DNA of 29,056 nt from a virus. Position numbers and translations under genes: made by a program. Numbering within the stretch: the first letter of the stretch is position 1; every line of letters begins with the position of its first letter. Shown here piece after piece: positions 21,216 to 29,030 of this stretch. Location of the stretch: positions 1 to 29,056 of the IMG/VR virus record IMGVR_UViG_3300042452_000485; one strand, written 5' to 3'. The notes beneath the pieces were generated by a model. That model made no database searches. It saw only the letters and a program-made list of their open reading frames with translations, and was not told the origin of the DNA.

Positions 21216-21887
21216 TCACTCCGATGAAATGGCGAACCGGACGGAATAGCCCCGGTCGTAGCTCAGAAACTCGTTGAGATTGCTTCCACCCCGCTCCAGC
21301 GCCGCAGCGACGGGCGGCTTTTCGCCAAGCCCAAGGCTTTGACCCGTGCGACCGCCAACCAGGTCCATGAGCACGTCAAAGGCTTCCTGCGGCACGTCGA
21401 GAATGTCGGACGTGTTCACCACATCCTCAGGCACGCGCTCATAGGAGATGCGCAGCGTACCTGCTGCAATCGTCGCATCGGGAACGGGCCAGATGTAAAC
21501 CGTGGTGGATGTGCGCTGTCGATCAACCGCGAAGATGGTCGGGCGTCCCGTGCTGGTCTTGACGGGTATCCGCTCGTAATCGTCCATGTTCCACTGTTGG
21601 AGCTCCAGGTCATACCCGGCTGCGTTGCGGTAGTAGACGCGGTGGACGCGATCGGGACGCGGTGAGCATGTCACATAGGCTTGCGCTGCCACCATTGCCG
21701 GTGTCTGCGTTGCACGGCGCCACTCGCTCGGGCCTTGCGTCACCAGCAGCTTGAGCAGACCGTTGATATGGCTTCGCGCAATCGTCCACTGATAGGCCGA
21801 GGCAGTCTGGCCGTCTCCGAGGATCTGGACGCGCTTGAGCGCCTCATCCACGAACTCGCCTGCGGTGTAGGTCAGGCTTATGCTCAT
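21216..21887 (-). CDS. Head-tail connector (P22 gp4-like adaptor)
   Basis: The 223-residue product has the style of podophage head-tail adaptor (tail accessory) proteins: an N-terminal helical region (EFVDEALKRVQILGDGQT, SHINGLLKLLVTQGPSEW), then beta segments with RPDRVHRVYYRNAAGYDLEL, WNMDDYERIP and TSTGRPTIFAVDRQ, and IWPVPDATIAAGTLRISYER. It would attach below the portal and receive the neck protein. The position between structural genes and ejection proteins fits. It overlaps the upstream zinc-ribbon gene by four bases. Confidence 0.7.
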   Translation of the reverse strand: MSISLTYTAGEFVDEALKRVQILGDGQTASAYQWTIARSHINGLLKLLVTQGPSEWRRATQTPAMVAAQAYVTCSPRPDRVHRVYYRNAAGYDLELQQWNMDDYERIPVKTSTGRPTIFAVDRQRTSTTVYIWPVPDATIAAGTLRISYERVPEDVVNTSDILDVPQEAFDVLMDLVGGRTGQSLGLGEKPPVAAALERGGSNLNEFLSYDRGYSVRFAISSE

Positions 21888-22162
21888 GTCGGAGGCTCGT
21901 AGGTTGTCCCGTCACGGTAGGCGAACTCTAGGTCTGCGTCATCGGCTTCAGGCTGCGTGTCGGGACGCGCGCCCGGCAAAGGCGCACCCTCGCCGGGCTT
22001 TAGAACAGGCGTGGACAGGTGGACGGGTCGCGGGTCGTAACAGCCGTCACAGACCCTTGACGCGCTCCATTCCGTCCGAAGCTCATCCAGCCGGACCTTG
22101 GCATAGCATCGGTCACAGACCGCGTATGGCCTGCCCGGCTGGTATGAGCCCTTCCACGTCAT
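21884..22162 (-). CDS. Small zinc-ribbon phage protein
   Basis: The 92-residue product has CDRC (C16, C19) and CDGC (C38, C41) separated by VRLDELRTEW, followed by YDPRP. This two-knuckle pattern with an L-EW core and DPR-P ending is shared by small proteins in many phage head regions. It should bind one zinc ion. The C-terminal half is proline-rich and acidic. No enzymatic function is known; it may act in head or tail assembly. Both ends are close to structural genes. Confidence 0.7.
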   Translation of the reverse strand: MTWKGSYQPGRPYAVCDRCYAKVRLDELRTEWSASRVCDGCYDPRPVHLSTPVLKPGEGAPLPGARPDTQPEADDADLEFAYRDGTTYEPPT

Positions 22163-22172
22163 TAACTCGACC

Positions 22173-22553
22173 TTATTGAACGAAGTAAGTGAACGAGAAG
22201 GTGTAAGTTAGGTTATTTACATCGGTCGGCGCGATGAAGGAAAAGTTGGCGGTGCTTGGCGGGCCTAAGGCGCCAATGATGTGCACCGACCCGTTAGCAA
22301 TGCCCGCCGGCGCGGCGACGCCCCCAAGCTGACGACCGCCCGTAAACGTCGAGGCAATCGGAAGGCTCATCGTCATGGCTGTAGCGACGCTGGCGCTGGT
22401 CACGTCAATATCAACGCGGCCAGATACCGTCACCACGTTGCCAACGCGCATCCACTGACATTCAAATGCCGTGCTGGCTGCAATGTTGGTCGTGTTGCCA
22501 AGGGTCGGCGTGTATTTGCCGCTGCTGCCCGCATCGCCCTGAAGCTTGCCCAT
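22173..22553 (-). CDS. Small beta-rich structural protein
   Basis: The 126-residue product carries GKYTPTLGNTTNIAASTAFE, then MRVGNVVTVSGRVDID, then MSLPIASTF. This is a beta domain found at the ends of many phage fibre or surface proteins (Y-PT-L-N-TN plus G-VTVSG). Here it stands alone. It could be a decoration or tail-tip domain. Start and upstream stop overlap by one base (TGATG at 22553), implying coupling to the 206-residue gene. Confidence 0.65.
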   Translation of the reverse strand: MGKLQGDAGSSGKYTPTLGNTTNIAASTAFECQWMRVGNVVTVSGRVDIDVTSASVATAMTMSLPIASTFTGGRQLGGVAAPAGIANGSVHIIGALGPPSTANFSFIAPTDVNNLTYTFSFTYFVQ

Positions 22554-23173
22554 CAGGCTTCACCATAGACCATGAACAGACCGAGGGTCGCAGTAGACGA
22601 GTACGAGTTGGCCTTGATCCGAAACCCGGTGATCGGCTTGTCGAACGTGCTGATCTGGGAGGTTGTCGCAGACACAAGATCGGTGTCCGTCGAGTCCGAC
22701 CAGTCGAATGGCCCGTCCTCAGCCCGTGTCCGCATGGGCGAAAACGTCTGCTGCGCCGTGTAATTGATCGTGCCCGTAACGACAGTGCGAACCGACGCCT
22801 CGGAGTTGTACCAGTTGAACGGGATCGTCGGCGTCACGAACTCGTCCACCCATCCCAGATCAACCGTGTTGGCCCCGAGCGTCGCACTAATGGCGATCGA
22901 GGTCACGGTTCTGAAGTAGCCCGTGCTCTCGACCGTTGTTGCGTTCGGACCCGTCACAGCCTCAGTCTGCGTGACACCATCGGCATCCGTCCCCGTGAGG
23001 GTGAAGGTGATAGACGACAGGTTCGCAGCGCTGGTGATGTTGATCTGATGGGCAAGGCCATCGCCTGGGCCAGTGGTGAGCTGCGTCAAGGGCGAGGTTG
23101 CCCCCGTCGCATCGTTGACCAGCCCGTCCGTATCTTCAGCCGATGGAGAGTAAAGCTTGTACAGCGGGCGCAT
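22553..23173 (-). CDS. Structural protein of unknown role
   Basis: The 206-residue product is beta-rich, threonine/serine-rich and has few charged residues, as expected for a virion protein. Recognisable stretches are ITFTLTGTDADGVTQTEAVT and TVESTGYFRTVTSIAIS, resembling surface or head-decoration domains annotated only as structural in other phages. It lies four bases below the previous gene. No catalytic motif is seen. Confidence 0.6.
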   Translation of the reverse strand: MRPLYKLYSPSAEDTDGLVNDATGATSPLTQLTTGPGDGLAHQINITSAANLSSITFTLTGTDADGVTQTEAVTGPNATTVESTGYFRTVTSIAISATLGANTVDLGWVDEFVTPTIPFNWYNSEASVRTVVTGTINYTAQQTFSPMRTRAEDGPFDWSDSTDTDLVSATTSQISTFDKPITGFRIKANSYSSTATLGLFMVYGEA

Positions 23174-23177
23174 GGTA

Positions 23178-23894
23178 CTAGCGCTCCTTGCAAACGAAAA
23201 TGTAGTCCAAGCTCAAGACTTTCGCGACCGCTTCGCCGTTCTGGATGCCGAAGCTGATGGTCAAGTCTTCGTCGTCCGGCAGGTTGGTCGTCGCCAGCCG
23301 GGCGATGACAGTGTTGTCCTTGAAGAACTCCACCGCATCGACGCCGTTGTAGTAGAAGCCGAGGACGGCGTAGGTGTCAGCCGTCAGCGTTGAGGCTGCA
23401 ACCGACGTTGTCGATGTCGAGTTCTTGGTGACGTAGCAGTCCAGGTTCGCGTCGCCGTCGTCCTTCATCAGGTAGACGCCGTCCGTCACAGCCAGCGGGC
23501 TTGTGTCGATGATCTGCAAGCCGATGACGAAATCCGACTGCACGACTTCATCGATCTTCAGACGAGCTTTGAACCAGAGCTGCTTGCCCGCGGTGAACCG
23601 GAACGTTTCGATCGCAGTACCGGCGTCATCTCCAGACCATTGGAAAAAGTCGTTGTCGTTGTCGGCGGCATCGTTCGTGATGACGAGGATGCCGTTATCA
23701 GCATTGGCGACTGCCTCGGTCGCAGAACCAGCGCCGGCCTCGGTCGTGGTGATGATCCACTGGTCAGCTTCGAAGTTGTCGAAATCGTCGAACCAGACAT
23801 GCACAGCAGTCGGATCGGGGATCGGAAGCATCCGCATCGGGTTACCGGCTGCGACGTTCGTCAAGCCTTGGGAAAAACGGGTAGGAGTGGCCAC
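23178..23894 (-). CDS. Lectin-like structural protein, candidate capsid decoration
   Basis: The 238-residue product has the acidic/aromatic beta-sandwich look of concanavalin-like (LamG-type) phage virion proteins: VHVWFDDFDNFEADQWIITT at the start, KQLWFKARLKIDEV in the middle, and LSLDYIFVCKER at the end. The start is GTG 23894 with GAAAGG upstream inside a possible hairpin. Directly after the major capsid gene, it may decorate the head, though the fold also suits sugar binding. It is preceded by a pair of alternative hairpins. Confidence 0.6.
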   Translation of the reverse strand: MATPTRFSQGLTNVAAGNPMRMLPIPDPTAVHVWFDDFDNFEADQWIITTTEAGAGSATEAVANADNGILVITNDAADNDNDFFQWSGDDAGTAIETFRFTAGKQLWFKARLKIDEVVQSDFVIGLQIIDTSPLAVTDGVYLMKDDGDANLDCYVTKNSTSTTSVAASTLTADTYAVLGFYYNGVDAVEFFKDNTVIARLATTNLPDDEDLTISFGIQNGEAVAKVLSLDYIFVCKER

Positions 23895-23899
23895 TTGGG

Positions 23900-23942
23900 G
23901 CGCCTTTCATGATGAAGGCGCGCGGCTGTTACACCGCGCGCC
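23900..23942 (-). promoter_or_regulatory. Two mutually exclusive hairpins between capsid and next gene
   Basis: GGCGCGCGG (23917-23925) and CCGCGCGCC (23934-23942) form a 9-base-pair stem with an 8-base loop. GCGCCTT (23900-23906) and AAGGCGC (23915-23921) form a 7-base-pair stem that shares bases with the first. The GAAAGG ribosome site of the downstream gene (23905-23910) overlaps the second stem. There is no T run, so attenuation, RNA stability or translational control is more likely than termination. Confidence 0.5.
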
Positions 23943-23963
23943 CCGTAAGTGGATGTGAGGTAG

Positions 23964-24872
23964 TTAGGTGCCGGACGTGCCGCGAACGGAACGCCAATCA
24001 ACCCAGCCCGAAATATAACGCTCGGTGGCCTTCGCCTTGGCGTTCTCGGTGTCGAAGTCGTTGTCCTGGTCCATATCCAGCTTGCGGCGCTGGAGCGTGA
24101 CGAGGCCCTCGGGGACGTTGTCCACCATCAGGAACCACGCATTCGGGTCCGTCAGGTAGTCCCAGACCGAGTAGCCCTTGGAGAGCATACCGGACGAGCG
24201 AACAGCGTTGATGTCGTTGTTCGCCGTTCCCGACTGCTTCTCTGACTTCAGCAGCCGTTCAGCCACGAAGCCGAGTTGCGGCGGGACCACCAGTTCCTTC
24301 GCACGGAAATACATCTTCAGCCCGCGCGAGTTGGTCATCAGGCGGGTGTTGATCAGTTCGTCTTCCAGCGAGGCTTCCGACAGGTCGGCGTCCACGGTCG
24401 GCTTGTTGGCTTTGTTGCCGGCAAGCGTCGGGTGAGCCGTCGAACAGAGAGACGCGCCGTCGCCGCCAAGGAACGAGCCTGAGAAGGCGTTGTTGAAGTG
24501 CGCCGCGTGGACGATCTCTTTCGACTGGCCCATCGAGTAGGCCAGGTTGCGGGAGCGACGCGAGGCGCGGCTCTCGTACTGGTTGTCCTCGATCTCTTCG
24601 CGGGATGCCATCCATCCGAGGCCCCAGACCACGTTGGTGAGACGGGTCTTGTAGCCCTCGGCGTCGGCGTCGAAGCGGATCGCCTGGCCTTCGTTCTTGA
24701 TGTCCGGCAGGCCGAACGTGGTGGATTCCACGAACTCTTCATAAGCCTTGTCCGAGGACTTGTCTTCGAAGTAGCGCGTATACTGCTTCTCCATCGACTT
24801 GTAGGCTTTGCCGAAATGCGCCTTGATACCCGGCCACAGGTCCGCCGGGTGGAGTGCTCTGGTCATTGTCAT
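23964..24872 (-). CDS. Major capsid protein
   Basis: The 302-residue product is the main head protein. Recognisable elements are the start TRALHPADLWPGIKAHFGKA, SMEKQYTRYFEDKSSDKAYE with the acidic TFGLPDIKNEGQAI of the extended-arm region, the central SSTAHPTLAG-like segment (SLCSTAHPTLAGNKANKPTV), and a C-terminal segment DPNAWFLMVDNVPEGLVTL. This style is common to Mu/HK97-fold major head proteins of tailed phages. The ATG start has the strongest ribosome site of the operon (AAGGAGG). Gene order scaffold, accessory, capsid supports the call. Confidence 0.88.
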   Translation of the reverse strand: MTMTRALHPADLWPGIKAHFGKAYKSMEKQYTRYFEDKSSDKAYEEFVESTTFGLPDIKNEGQAIRFDADAEGYKTRLTNVVWGLGWMASREEIEDNQYESRASRRSRNLAYSMGQSKEIVHAAHFNNAFSGSFLGGDGASLCSTAHPTLAGNKANKPTVDADLSEASLEDELINTRLMTNSRGLKMYFRAKELVVPPQLGFVAERLLKSEKQSGTANNDINAVRSSGMLSKGYSVWDYLTDPNAWFLMVDNVPEGLVTLQRRKLDMDQDNDFDTENAKAKATERYISGWVDWRSVRGTSGT

Positions 24873-24881
24873 GTTTCAAGC

Positions 24882-24888
24882 CCTCCTT
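24882..24888 (-). promoter_or_regulatory. Strong ribosome site of the major capsid gene
   Basis: On the minus strand the sequence reads AAGGAGG nine bases before the ATG at 24872, a near-perfect anti-16S match. It overlaps the stop of the preceding gene. This fits very high production of capsid protein. Confidence 0.75.
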
Positions 24889-25468
24889 AAATGCCGGCCA
24901 CGGCAGCGAGACGCCGCGTGTGCAAGTTGATGGTGCAGAGGTATTTGGCATAAGCCGTCGCCTCTTCGTTATCGACGCGGGTCACGATGTCACGAACCGT
25001 CATCTGGAAGGTCGCGTCAGCAGCGATGCCGCTCGAATCGATCATCCATCCGGACTTTTTCGTGAACGTGCTGCCCGAGCCTGACACGAGGTTGATGTTC
25101 TGGCCGATGTTGGCCACCGCGATTGCGCCGCCAACTGCATCTTCCTGAAGTTCGAAGATGGCAGCCGGATCATCGCACACGATCGGGAAACGCAGCGTGG
25201 AAGCCGCGCCATATCCGAGCGAGACGATGCCGGGGGTGGGTTCGAAGCCGACAATGAAGCCGGTGAGCTGGTTGGTAGCGCCAGCCGTCGCAACTTCGAC
25301 GACCTGATGACCAGATCCACGAGCGCCGGTCACGACAACCGGGTCGCCAATGAACATGTTCGTCGCGTAGGAGGCCAGCGCCGTATAGGTGTTGACCTGT
25401 CCGCTCATGGGGGCGCCGAGCAAAGTGCCGACCGGACGCCCTCCCATTGCGGCGTTTGTGTTCGCCAT
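24887..25468 (-). CDS. Capsid-associated structural protein
   Basis: The 193-residue product lies immediately upstream of the capsid gene. Beta-rich segments GDPVVVTGARGSGHQVVEVA, LTGFIVGFEPTPG and a C-terminal region GIAADATFQMTVRDIV resemble the structural proteins found beside capsid genes in many alphaproteobacterial phages. These are probably head-stabilising or decoration proteins. The ATG has AGGA upstream at good spacing. The protein shows no protease or enzyme motif. Confidence 0.65.
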   Translation of the reverse strand: MANTNAAMGGRPVGTLLGAPMSGQVNTYTALASYATNMFIGDPVVVTGARGSGHQVVEVATAGATNQLTGFIVGFEPTPGIVSLGYGAASTLRFPIVCDDPAAIFELQEDAVGGAIAVANIGQNINLVSGSGSTFTKKSGWMIDSSGIAADATFQMTVRDIVTRVDNEEATAYAKYLCTINLHTRRLAAVAGI

Positions 25469-25485
25469 TGTTTAATCCTGTGGGG

Positions 25486-26019
25486 TTATGGGGTGTAGCT
25501 GCCTGCCGACTTGGTCGGGGTCGCAGCAGAAATCGTGTTGTTCAGAGCGTAGCTCTTGCCCGCATCGTCGGGGCTTTCCTGCGGGGCCTTTGCCGCACCG
25601 CGTTTGAGAGCCTTTTCCCGCTCCCGGTATTCAGCGACTTTGGCATCCTGGTCTTCATCGAACCAGGGCTTCCATTTCTTCATCAGCTTGGCGTTCATCG
25701 CCTTGCCTTCACGGGACATGCCCGCAAGTCTGGCCGTATCTAGGCCGTTCAGCTCGGTATCGGAGACAGGCTCCCATTCCCGCGCCATTAGCTGCTGGAT
25801 GTTGCCCAACTCATCGTTGGCCCAGCGGTATTGCCAATTCTGGTAGTCCAGTTCCGCGCCAGCAACCGTCAGGCGCTGGTCGTTGGAATGATCGTTGACG
25901 CCGCGCGCCTTGCGCTCTGCCCGGCGCTTCGCCAGCTCTGCGCTCGGTCCATCAGTGCGGGCGCGCAGGGGCTTGGCCCGAGCCTTGGGGGCTTCGGCGT
26001 TCACGGTTTCGTCGGTCAT
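25486..26019 (-). CDS. Hypothetical head-region protein
   Basis: The 177-residue product starts with a basic helical region (KARAKPLRARTDGPSAELAK, then KRRAERKARG) and has LDYQNWQYRWANDELGNIQQ in its centre, a tryptophan-rich helix also found in small proteins next to phage scaffolds. The C-terminus is serine/threonine-rich. It is located between scaffolding and capsid-associated genes. Its role may be in scaffold or head assembly; it is not assigned to a family. Confidence 0.6.
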   Translation of the reverse strand: MTDETVNAEAPKARAKPLRARTDGPSAELAKRRAERKARGVNDHSNDQRLTVAGAELDYQNWQYRWANDELGNIQQLMAREWEPVSDTELNGLDTARLAGMSREGKAMNAKLMKKWKPWFDEDQDAKVAEYREREKALKRGAAKAPQESPDDAGKSYALNNTISAATPTKSAGSYTP

Positions 26020-26021
26020 GT

Positions 26022-26888
26022 TCAGGATTCCAGTTTGATGCGTTGCTCGGCGTACTCTTCGAGGGAGCCGAACAGGCCCTCCTTCACGAAGCGTGCGCCA
26101 ATTTCACGTTGAGCAGCAGACAGGCGAGAAGCCGCGGAGACACCACCGCCCGCACCCTTGGAGCCGGATACCAGCACGGGAACGCGCTTTCCGTTCTTCG
26201 GCTTCTCCTCGGGCTCGTCGTCCATGTCCTCGTCCTCGTAGCGATCGGGGTAAGCCTTGCGCAGTGCCTTGTCGGCCTTCTCCAGCGCGTCTGCGAACGG
26301 GATGCCGCTGTCCACATAGTCCAGCATGACCCGCATCGCGTCCGGGTCGGCGTCGTCGTCCAAGATCCAGGCATGGCCTTCGTTGTAGAAGCGCTTCTGA
26401 ACCTGCGGATATGACGGGTTGAACGCCTCGATCCACTCTTCCTCATCCGTTTCGGGCTCGTCGTCCGCGTCCTCGACCTCTTCGGCTTGGGCAACCTTGG
26501 CGTCGCGCTCCTTGATGAGCTTCTTCTCGGTCGCCTCGTCGCCTTCCTTGATCGCCTTGCGGATGTACCAGTCGTACTCGCTGTGAAGCTCTGCGATTTC
26601 CTTCTCGCGCTGCTTGGCGGATTGCTCCTCCATGCGCTTGATGCGCTTCTCGGTGTCGCTGCGGAGCTTCTTAAGCTCCTTCTCGACGTTCTTTGCCCGT
26701 GTGCGCTGGGAGCGGATGAACTCTGCCGCAGAGGCAAAGCCACCCTCGGGAGGATCGCCCTTCCATTCCGTCTCGGGCTTCCAGCCCAGCTCGCGGGCGA
26801 CGGTTTCGAGGTCTTCGGCCTTGGCCTCGGGTGCAGGGGCGAGTTCGGCGCCCGCTACCGGGTCCGTTACTTCGATTTCCAATGTCAT
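26022..26888 (-). CDS. Phage scaffolding protein
   Basis: The 288-residue product has the features of phage scaffolds. LETVARELGWKPETEWKG followed by GGFASAAEFIR at the start is a common opening. A long charged coil follows (about 60-125), then an acidic region (EEVEDADDEPETDEEEW), and a helical C-terminus that would contact the capsid (about 255-285, SAAQREIGARFVKEGLFGSL). It directs procapsid assembly and is then released. It lies two genes upstream of the capsid gene, as expected. Confidence 0.82.
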   Translation of the reverse strand: MTLEIEVTDPVAGAELAPAPEAKAEDLETVARELGWKPETEWKGDPPEGGFASAAEFIRSQRTRAKNVEKELKKLRSDTEKRIKRMEEQSAKQREKEIAELHSEYDWYIRKAIKEGDEATEKKLIKERDAKVAQAEEVEDADDEPETDEEEWIEAFNPSYPQVQKRFYNEGHAWILDDDADPDAMRVMLDYVDSGIPFADALEKADKALRKAYPDRYEDEDMDDEPEEKPKNGKRVPVLVSGSKGAGGGVSAASRLSAAQREIGARFVKEGLFGSLEEYAEQRIKLES

Positions 26889-26893
26889 GGGTG

Positions 26894-27184
26894 CTAGTCC
26901 TTGGCCTTCAAGGCCGCTTCACGTTCACGACGCTGAGCGGCCCAACGGGAAACGCCCGGCCAGTCTTCCGGGTCCAGTTCTTCGGGCTGGTCAAGGTCGT
27001 GTGGGGTCGATCTCGAATGCAGCTTCCAGAGTGTGCTGTTGGCTGGCTGATGCCAATCGTACAGACTCACATCTACGGCCAACCGCGTCTCGGCCAACTT
27101 GTCAAAAGCGGCTAACGCTTCGCCTTCATCGTCCGTAAAGACAACGCCTAGCAACCCGACGCGCACTTCATATCGATGGCTCAT
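26894..27184 (-). CDS. Small hypothetical protein
   Basis: The 96-residue product has a beta-rich N-terminus (YEVRVGLLGVVFTDDEGEAL) and a charged tryptophan-containing C-terminus (PEDWPGVSRWAAQRREREAA). The start overlaps the co-chaperonin stop by four bases. It is not recognised. Its location between co-chaperonin and scaffold suggests a head-assembly context, but nothing in the sequence proves this. Confidence 0.6.
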   Translation of the reverse strand: MSHRYEVRVGLLGVVFTDDEGEALAAFDKLAETRLAVDVSLYDWHQPANSTLWKLHSRSTPHDLDQPEELDPEDWPGVSRWAAQRREREAALKAKD

Positions 27185-27576
27185 GCCGCCACCTTGGCGC
27201 TTTCCGCATCCGCCGTGCGAATGCCGACGATCTCCTTGTCCTTCATCACGCGATAGACACGGCCATCAGCGCCCACGAAGGACTTGCCGGCATAGCGTGC
27301 AAACATCACGCGCTCGCCAACCTTCGGGATTGCGTCAGGGTTCGGGAAGTCGTCCTCGTTGAATGCCAGCGGTGAGATGGCGACTAACAGCCCCTCATCC
27401 CCGCCCTCGTCTTCACGCTGGGCGCTGGTTTCGGGAACGAAGATACCCGAGGCCCGTTGCCGTTGGACGACACGCGGGAGCACGAGGCAGTTGAACTCAA
27501 GGGGTTTCATCCCCGGATTGGTTTCCTCAACCTTCGGAAGTTTCTCGAAGGTCAGGGTAGAGTGATGCAAGGACAT
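27181..27576 (-). CDS. GroES-like co-chaperonin (T4 gp31 type)
   Basis: The 131-residue product has a Cpn10-like core: MKPLEFNCLVLPRVVQRQ, then ASGIFVPE corresponding to the GroES mobile loop with its hydrophobic tripeptide, then GLLVAISP, then PKVGERVMFARYAGKS, and finally VYRVMKDKEIVGIR. These match the GroES order of first strand, loop, and paired G-x-V-F strands. It would cap host GroEL, as T4 gp31 does for the capsid protein. The N-terminus is extended by 22 residues; ATG 27576 has GAAAGGGA upstream and is preferred over ATG 27510. It overlaps the previous gene by 50 bases. Its place just upstream of scaffold and capsid fits a head-folding role. Confidence 0.8.
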   Translation of the reverse strand: MSLHHSTLTFEKLPKVEETNPGMKPLEFNCLVLPRVVQRQRASGIFVPETSAQREDEGGDEGLLVAISPLAFNEDDFPNPDAIPKVGERVMFARYAGKSFVGADGRVYRVMKDKEIVGIRTADAESAKVAA

Positions 27577-27802
27577 CTGTTCCCTTTCGATTGATCACGT
27601 CATCAAGCGTTCTTGCCTGAATCCTCAGTTGCCGGAGCTGGTCAGGTGGCGGGTCTGCTTCTGATTCCCATACCGCCCGCGTCCAGTCCGATTGCAGTTC
27701 CTTCTGTTCGCTCTGGAGCGATGCAAAAAATGCCTCCGTCATCGGAAGCGTTCGCCATGCCTGGAACTCTTCCAGCCAGTCTGCGCGCTGTTGTGGGGTC
27801 AT
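27527..27802 (-). CDS. Small hypothetical late protein
   Basis: The 91-residue product is helical and acidic (MTPQQRADWLEEFQAWRTLP, then SLQSEQKELQSDWTRAVWE). It overlaps the GSFxG repeat gene by four bases and the co-chaperonin by 50 bases in another frame. It is not recognised, though similar short tryptophan-rich helical proteins precede scaffold genes in other phages. No function can be assigned. Confidence 0.6.
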   Translation of the reverse strand: MTPQQRADWLEEFQAWRTLPMTEAFFASLQSEQKELQSDWTRAVWESEADPPPDQLRQLRIQARTLDDVINRKGTDVLASLYPDLRETSEG

Positions 27803-28248
27803 GCCGCTAACAGCAGGATCATGATATCTATTTCATCCTCATCTGTTCCGTTGCTCAGGTTGGCCGAGAACGATGACGAGCCGCGGAAGCTGCCTGAGAT
27901 TGACCCCGCTTCGGCCCGCGCGCGCTCCTCACGCTCAAGGCGTTCCTGCCGATCGCGCTGCCACCACGAGGCAACAGCCGAAATGGGCCAGGTCCGGCGA
28001 GCCCCATCCAGAACGTTGCGGAAATCCTGCGACGGCTTCGATCCGATCGCCGTAAGCGTTCCGCTGAATGTGCTTGTCCCGGCAAACGAGCCAGAGATTG
28101 ACCCCTCTGGCTGCTCAAGCGTTCCCGTCCATGATGACGAGCCCGCAAAGCTGCCAGACATAGCGTTGGGATCAACAGCAGTTTCCTGCCCGCCCATCGC
28201 TTTGAAGTAGAGTGCTTTCCAGTAGTCGGCTGAGAAGAAGTTGGCCAT
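27799..28248 (-). CDS. GSFxG-repeat structural protein
   Basis: The 149-residue product carries three copies of a short beta-like motif: SGSFAGSSSWTGTL (31-44), SGSFAGTSTFSGTL (52-65) and SGSFRGSSSFSANL (118-131). A basic coil (WWQRDRQERLEREERARA) lies between the second and third. The N-terminus is aromatic (NFFSADYWKALYF) and the C-terminus is hydrophobic (IDIMILLLAA). It overlaps both neighbours (TGATG upstream, ATGA downstream). The motif is shared with the next protein upstream, so both probably form a surface assembly of the head or neck. Confidence 0.65.
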   Translation of the reverse strand: MANFFSADYWKALYFKAMGGQETAVDPNAMSGSFAGSSSWTGTLEQPEGSISGSFAGTSTFSGTLTAIGSKPSQDFRNVLDGARRTWPISAVASWWQRDRQERLEREERARAEAGSISGSFRGSSSFSANLSNGTDEDEIDIMILLLAA

Positions 28249-29030
28249 CAGTCGAGGTCGTAGGTTATGGCGGTTCGATTGCCGTCCGTGTCCACCGTTG
28301 CTGTGATGCGATCCACACCATCAGCCACCGCATTGCGAATGGTGATGGTCGCTGTCCCCCCGCCGCTGATCTTGCCCGCCGTAGCCGCCGTCACCAGACG
28401 CAGCGCCTGCCTCAGCGTCATTCCCGTTTCAATGTCTTCTTCGTCCAGCAGGTAGCTTGAGAAGCCTGCCGCCTCCAGCGTCACGGGCGGCGCAAACGAG
28501 CCTGACAGAGAACCCGTCGCATACCGGACAGCCTCGAATGATGCCGACCCGGTAAACGTGGCCGTGATGTTTCCCTTTGCAACCGTCGCAGCGCCAAAGC
28601 TTGCGACACCTGAGAACGTACCCGACGCAGCCAGAGCCGCGATGACGTTGCCTGAGAACGCCGCAACGCCTGCGAACGTGCCTGAGCCAGAGACAACGAG
28701 CTGACCCGTCGCCGTGTAAGTTGCAGCCCCCGCAAACGTGCCTGCGATGTTCCGGCCTGCTGCGATCGAGGCCGTGAAGGTCGCGACCGCCCGGACTTCA
28801 TTGTGTGTCGCAATGCCGCCTGCCTTCTGCGGCAGCATCCAGCTTGAGGGCGCAACGTGGCCCACCGGGAAGCCGGACTTGTTCGAATAGCCCTCAGCCG
28901 TGAAGATATTCCGCCGTGAACCCGTGTCGTGATGCCGCGTCGTGGACGGGTAAGCGTTGTTGAGAGCCGTAGCCCCGAACGTGCGAACGCCTGACGAGGC
29001 AAAGCGATAGCCGTTCTGGAGAAGGGCCAT
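28248..29030 (-). CDS. Larger GSFxG-repeat protein with conserved phage C-terminal domain
   Basis: ATG 29030 overlaps the upstream stop as TAATG and has GGAGG upstream, so it is preferred over the track's farther start at 29048. The 260-residue product has an N-terminus ALLQNGYRFASSGVR, then several degenerate repeats (AGTFAGAATYTA, GSGTFAGVAAFSGN, ASGTFSGVASFGA, ITATFTGSASFEA, SGSFAPPVTLEA; about 90-190). The C-terminal domain MTLRQALRLVTAATAGKISG followed by DRITATVDTDGNRTAITYD is a recurrent phage domain of unknown role. It probably belongs to the head-neck region. Confidence 0.65.
   Translation of the reverse strand: MALLQNGYRFASSGVRTFGATALNNAYPSTTRHHDTGSRRNIFTAEGYSNKSGFPVGHVAPSSWMLPQKAGGIATHNEVRAVATFTASIAAGRNIAGTFAGAATYTATGQLVVSGSGTFAGVAAFSGNVIAALAASGTFSGVASFGAATVAKGNITATFTGSASFEAVRYATGSLSGSFAPPVTLEAAGFSSYLLDEEDIETGMTLRQALRLVTAATAGKISGGGTATITIRNAVADGVDRITATVDTDGNRTAITYDLD

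Noticed and set aside
22466-23257. 263-codon + strand frame opposite two structural genes
   Set aside because: Arg-rich, spans two coupled - strand genes, and shows no domain.
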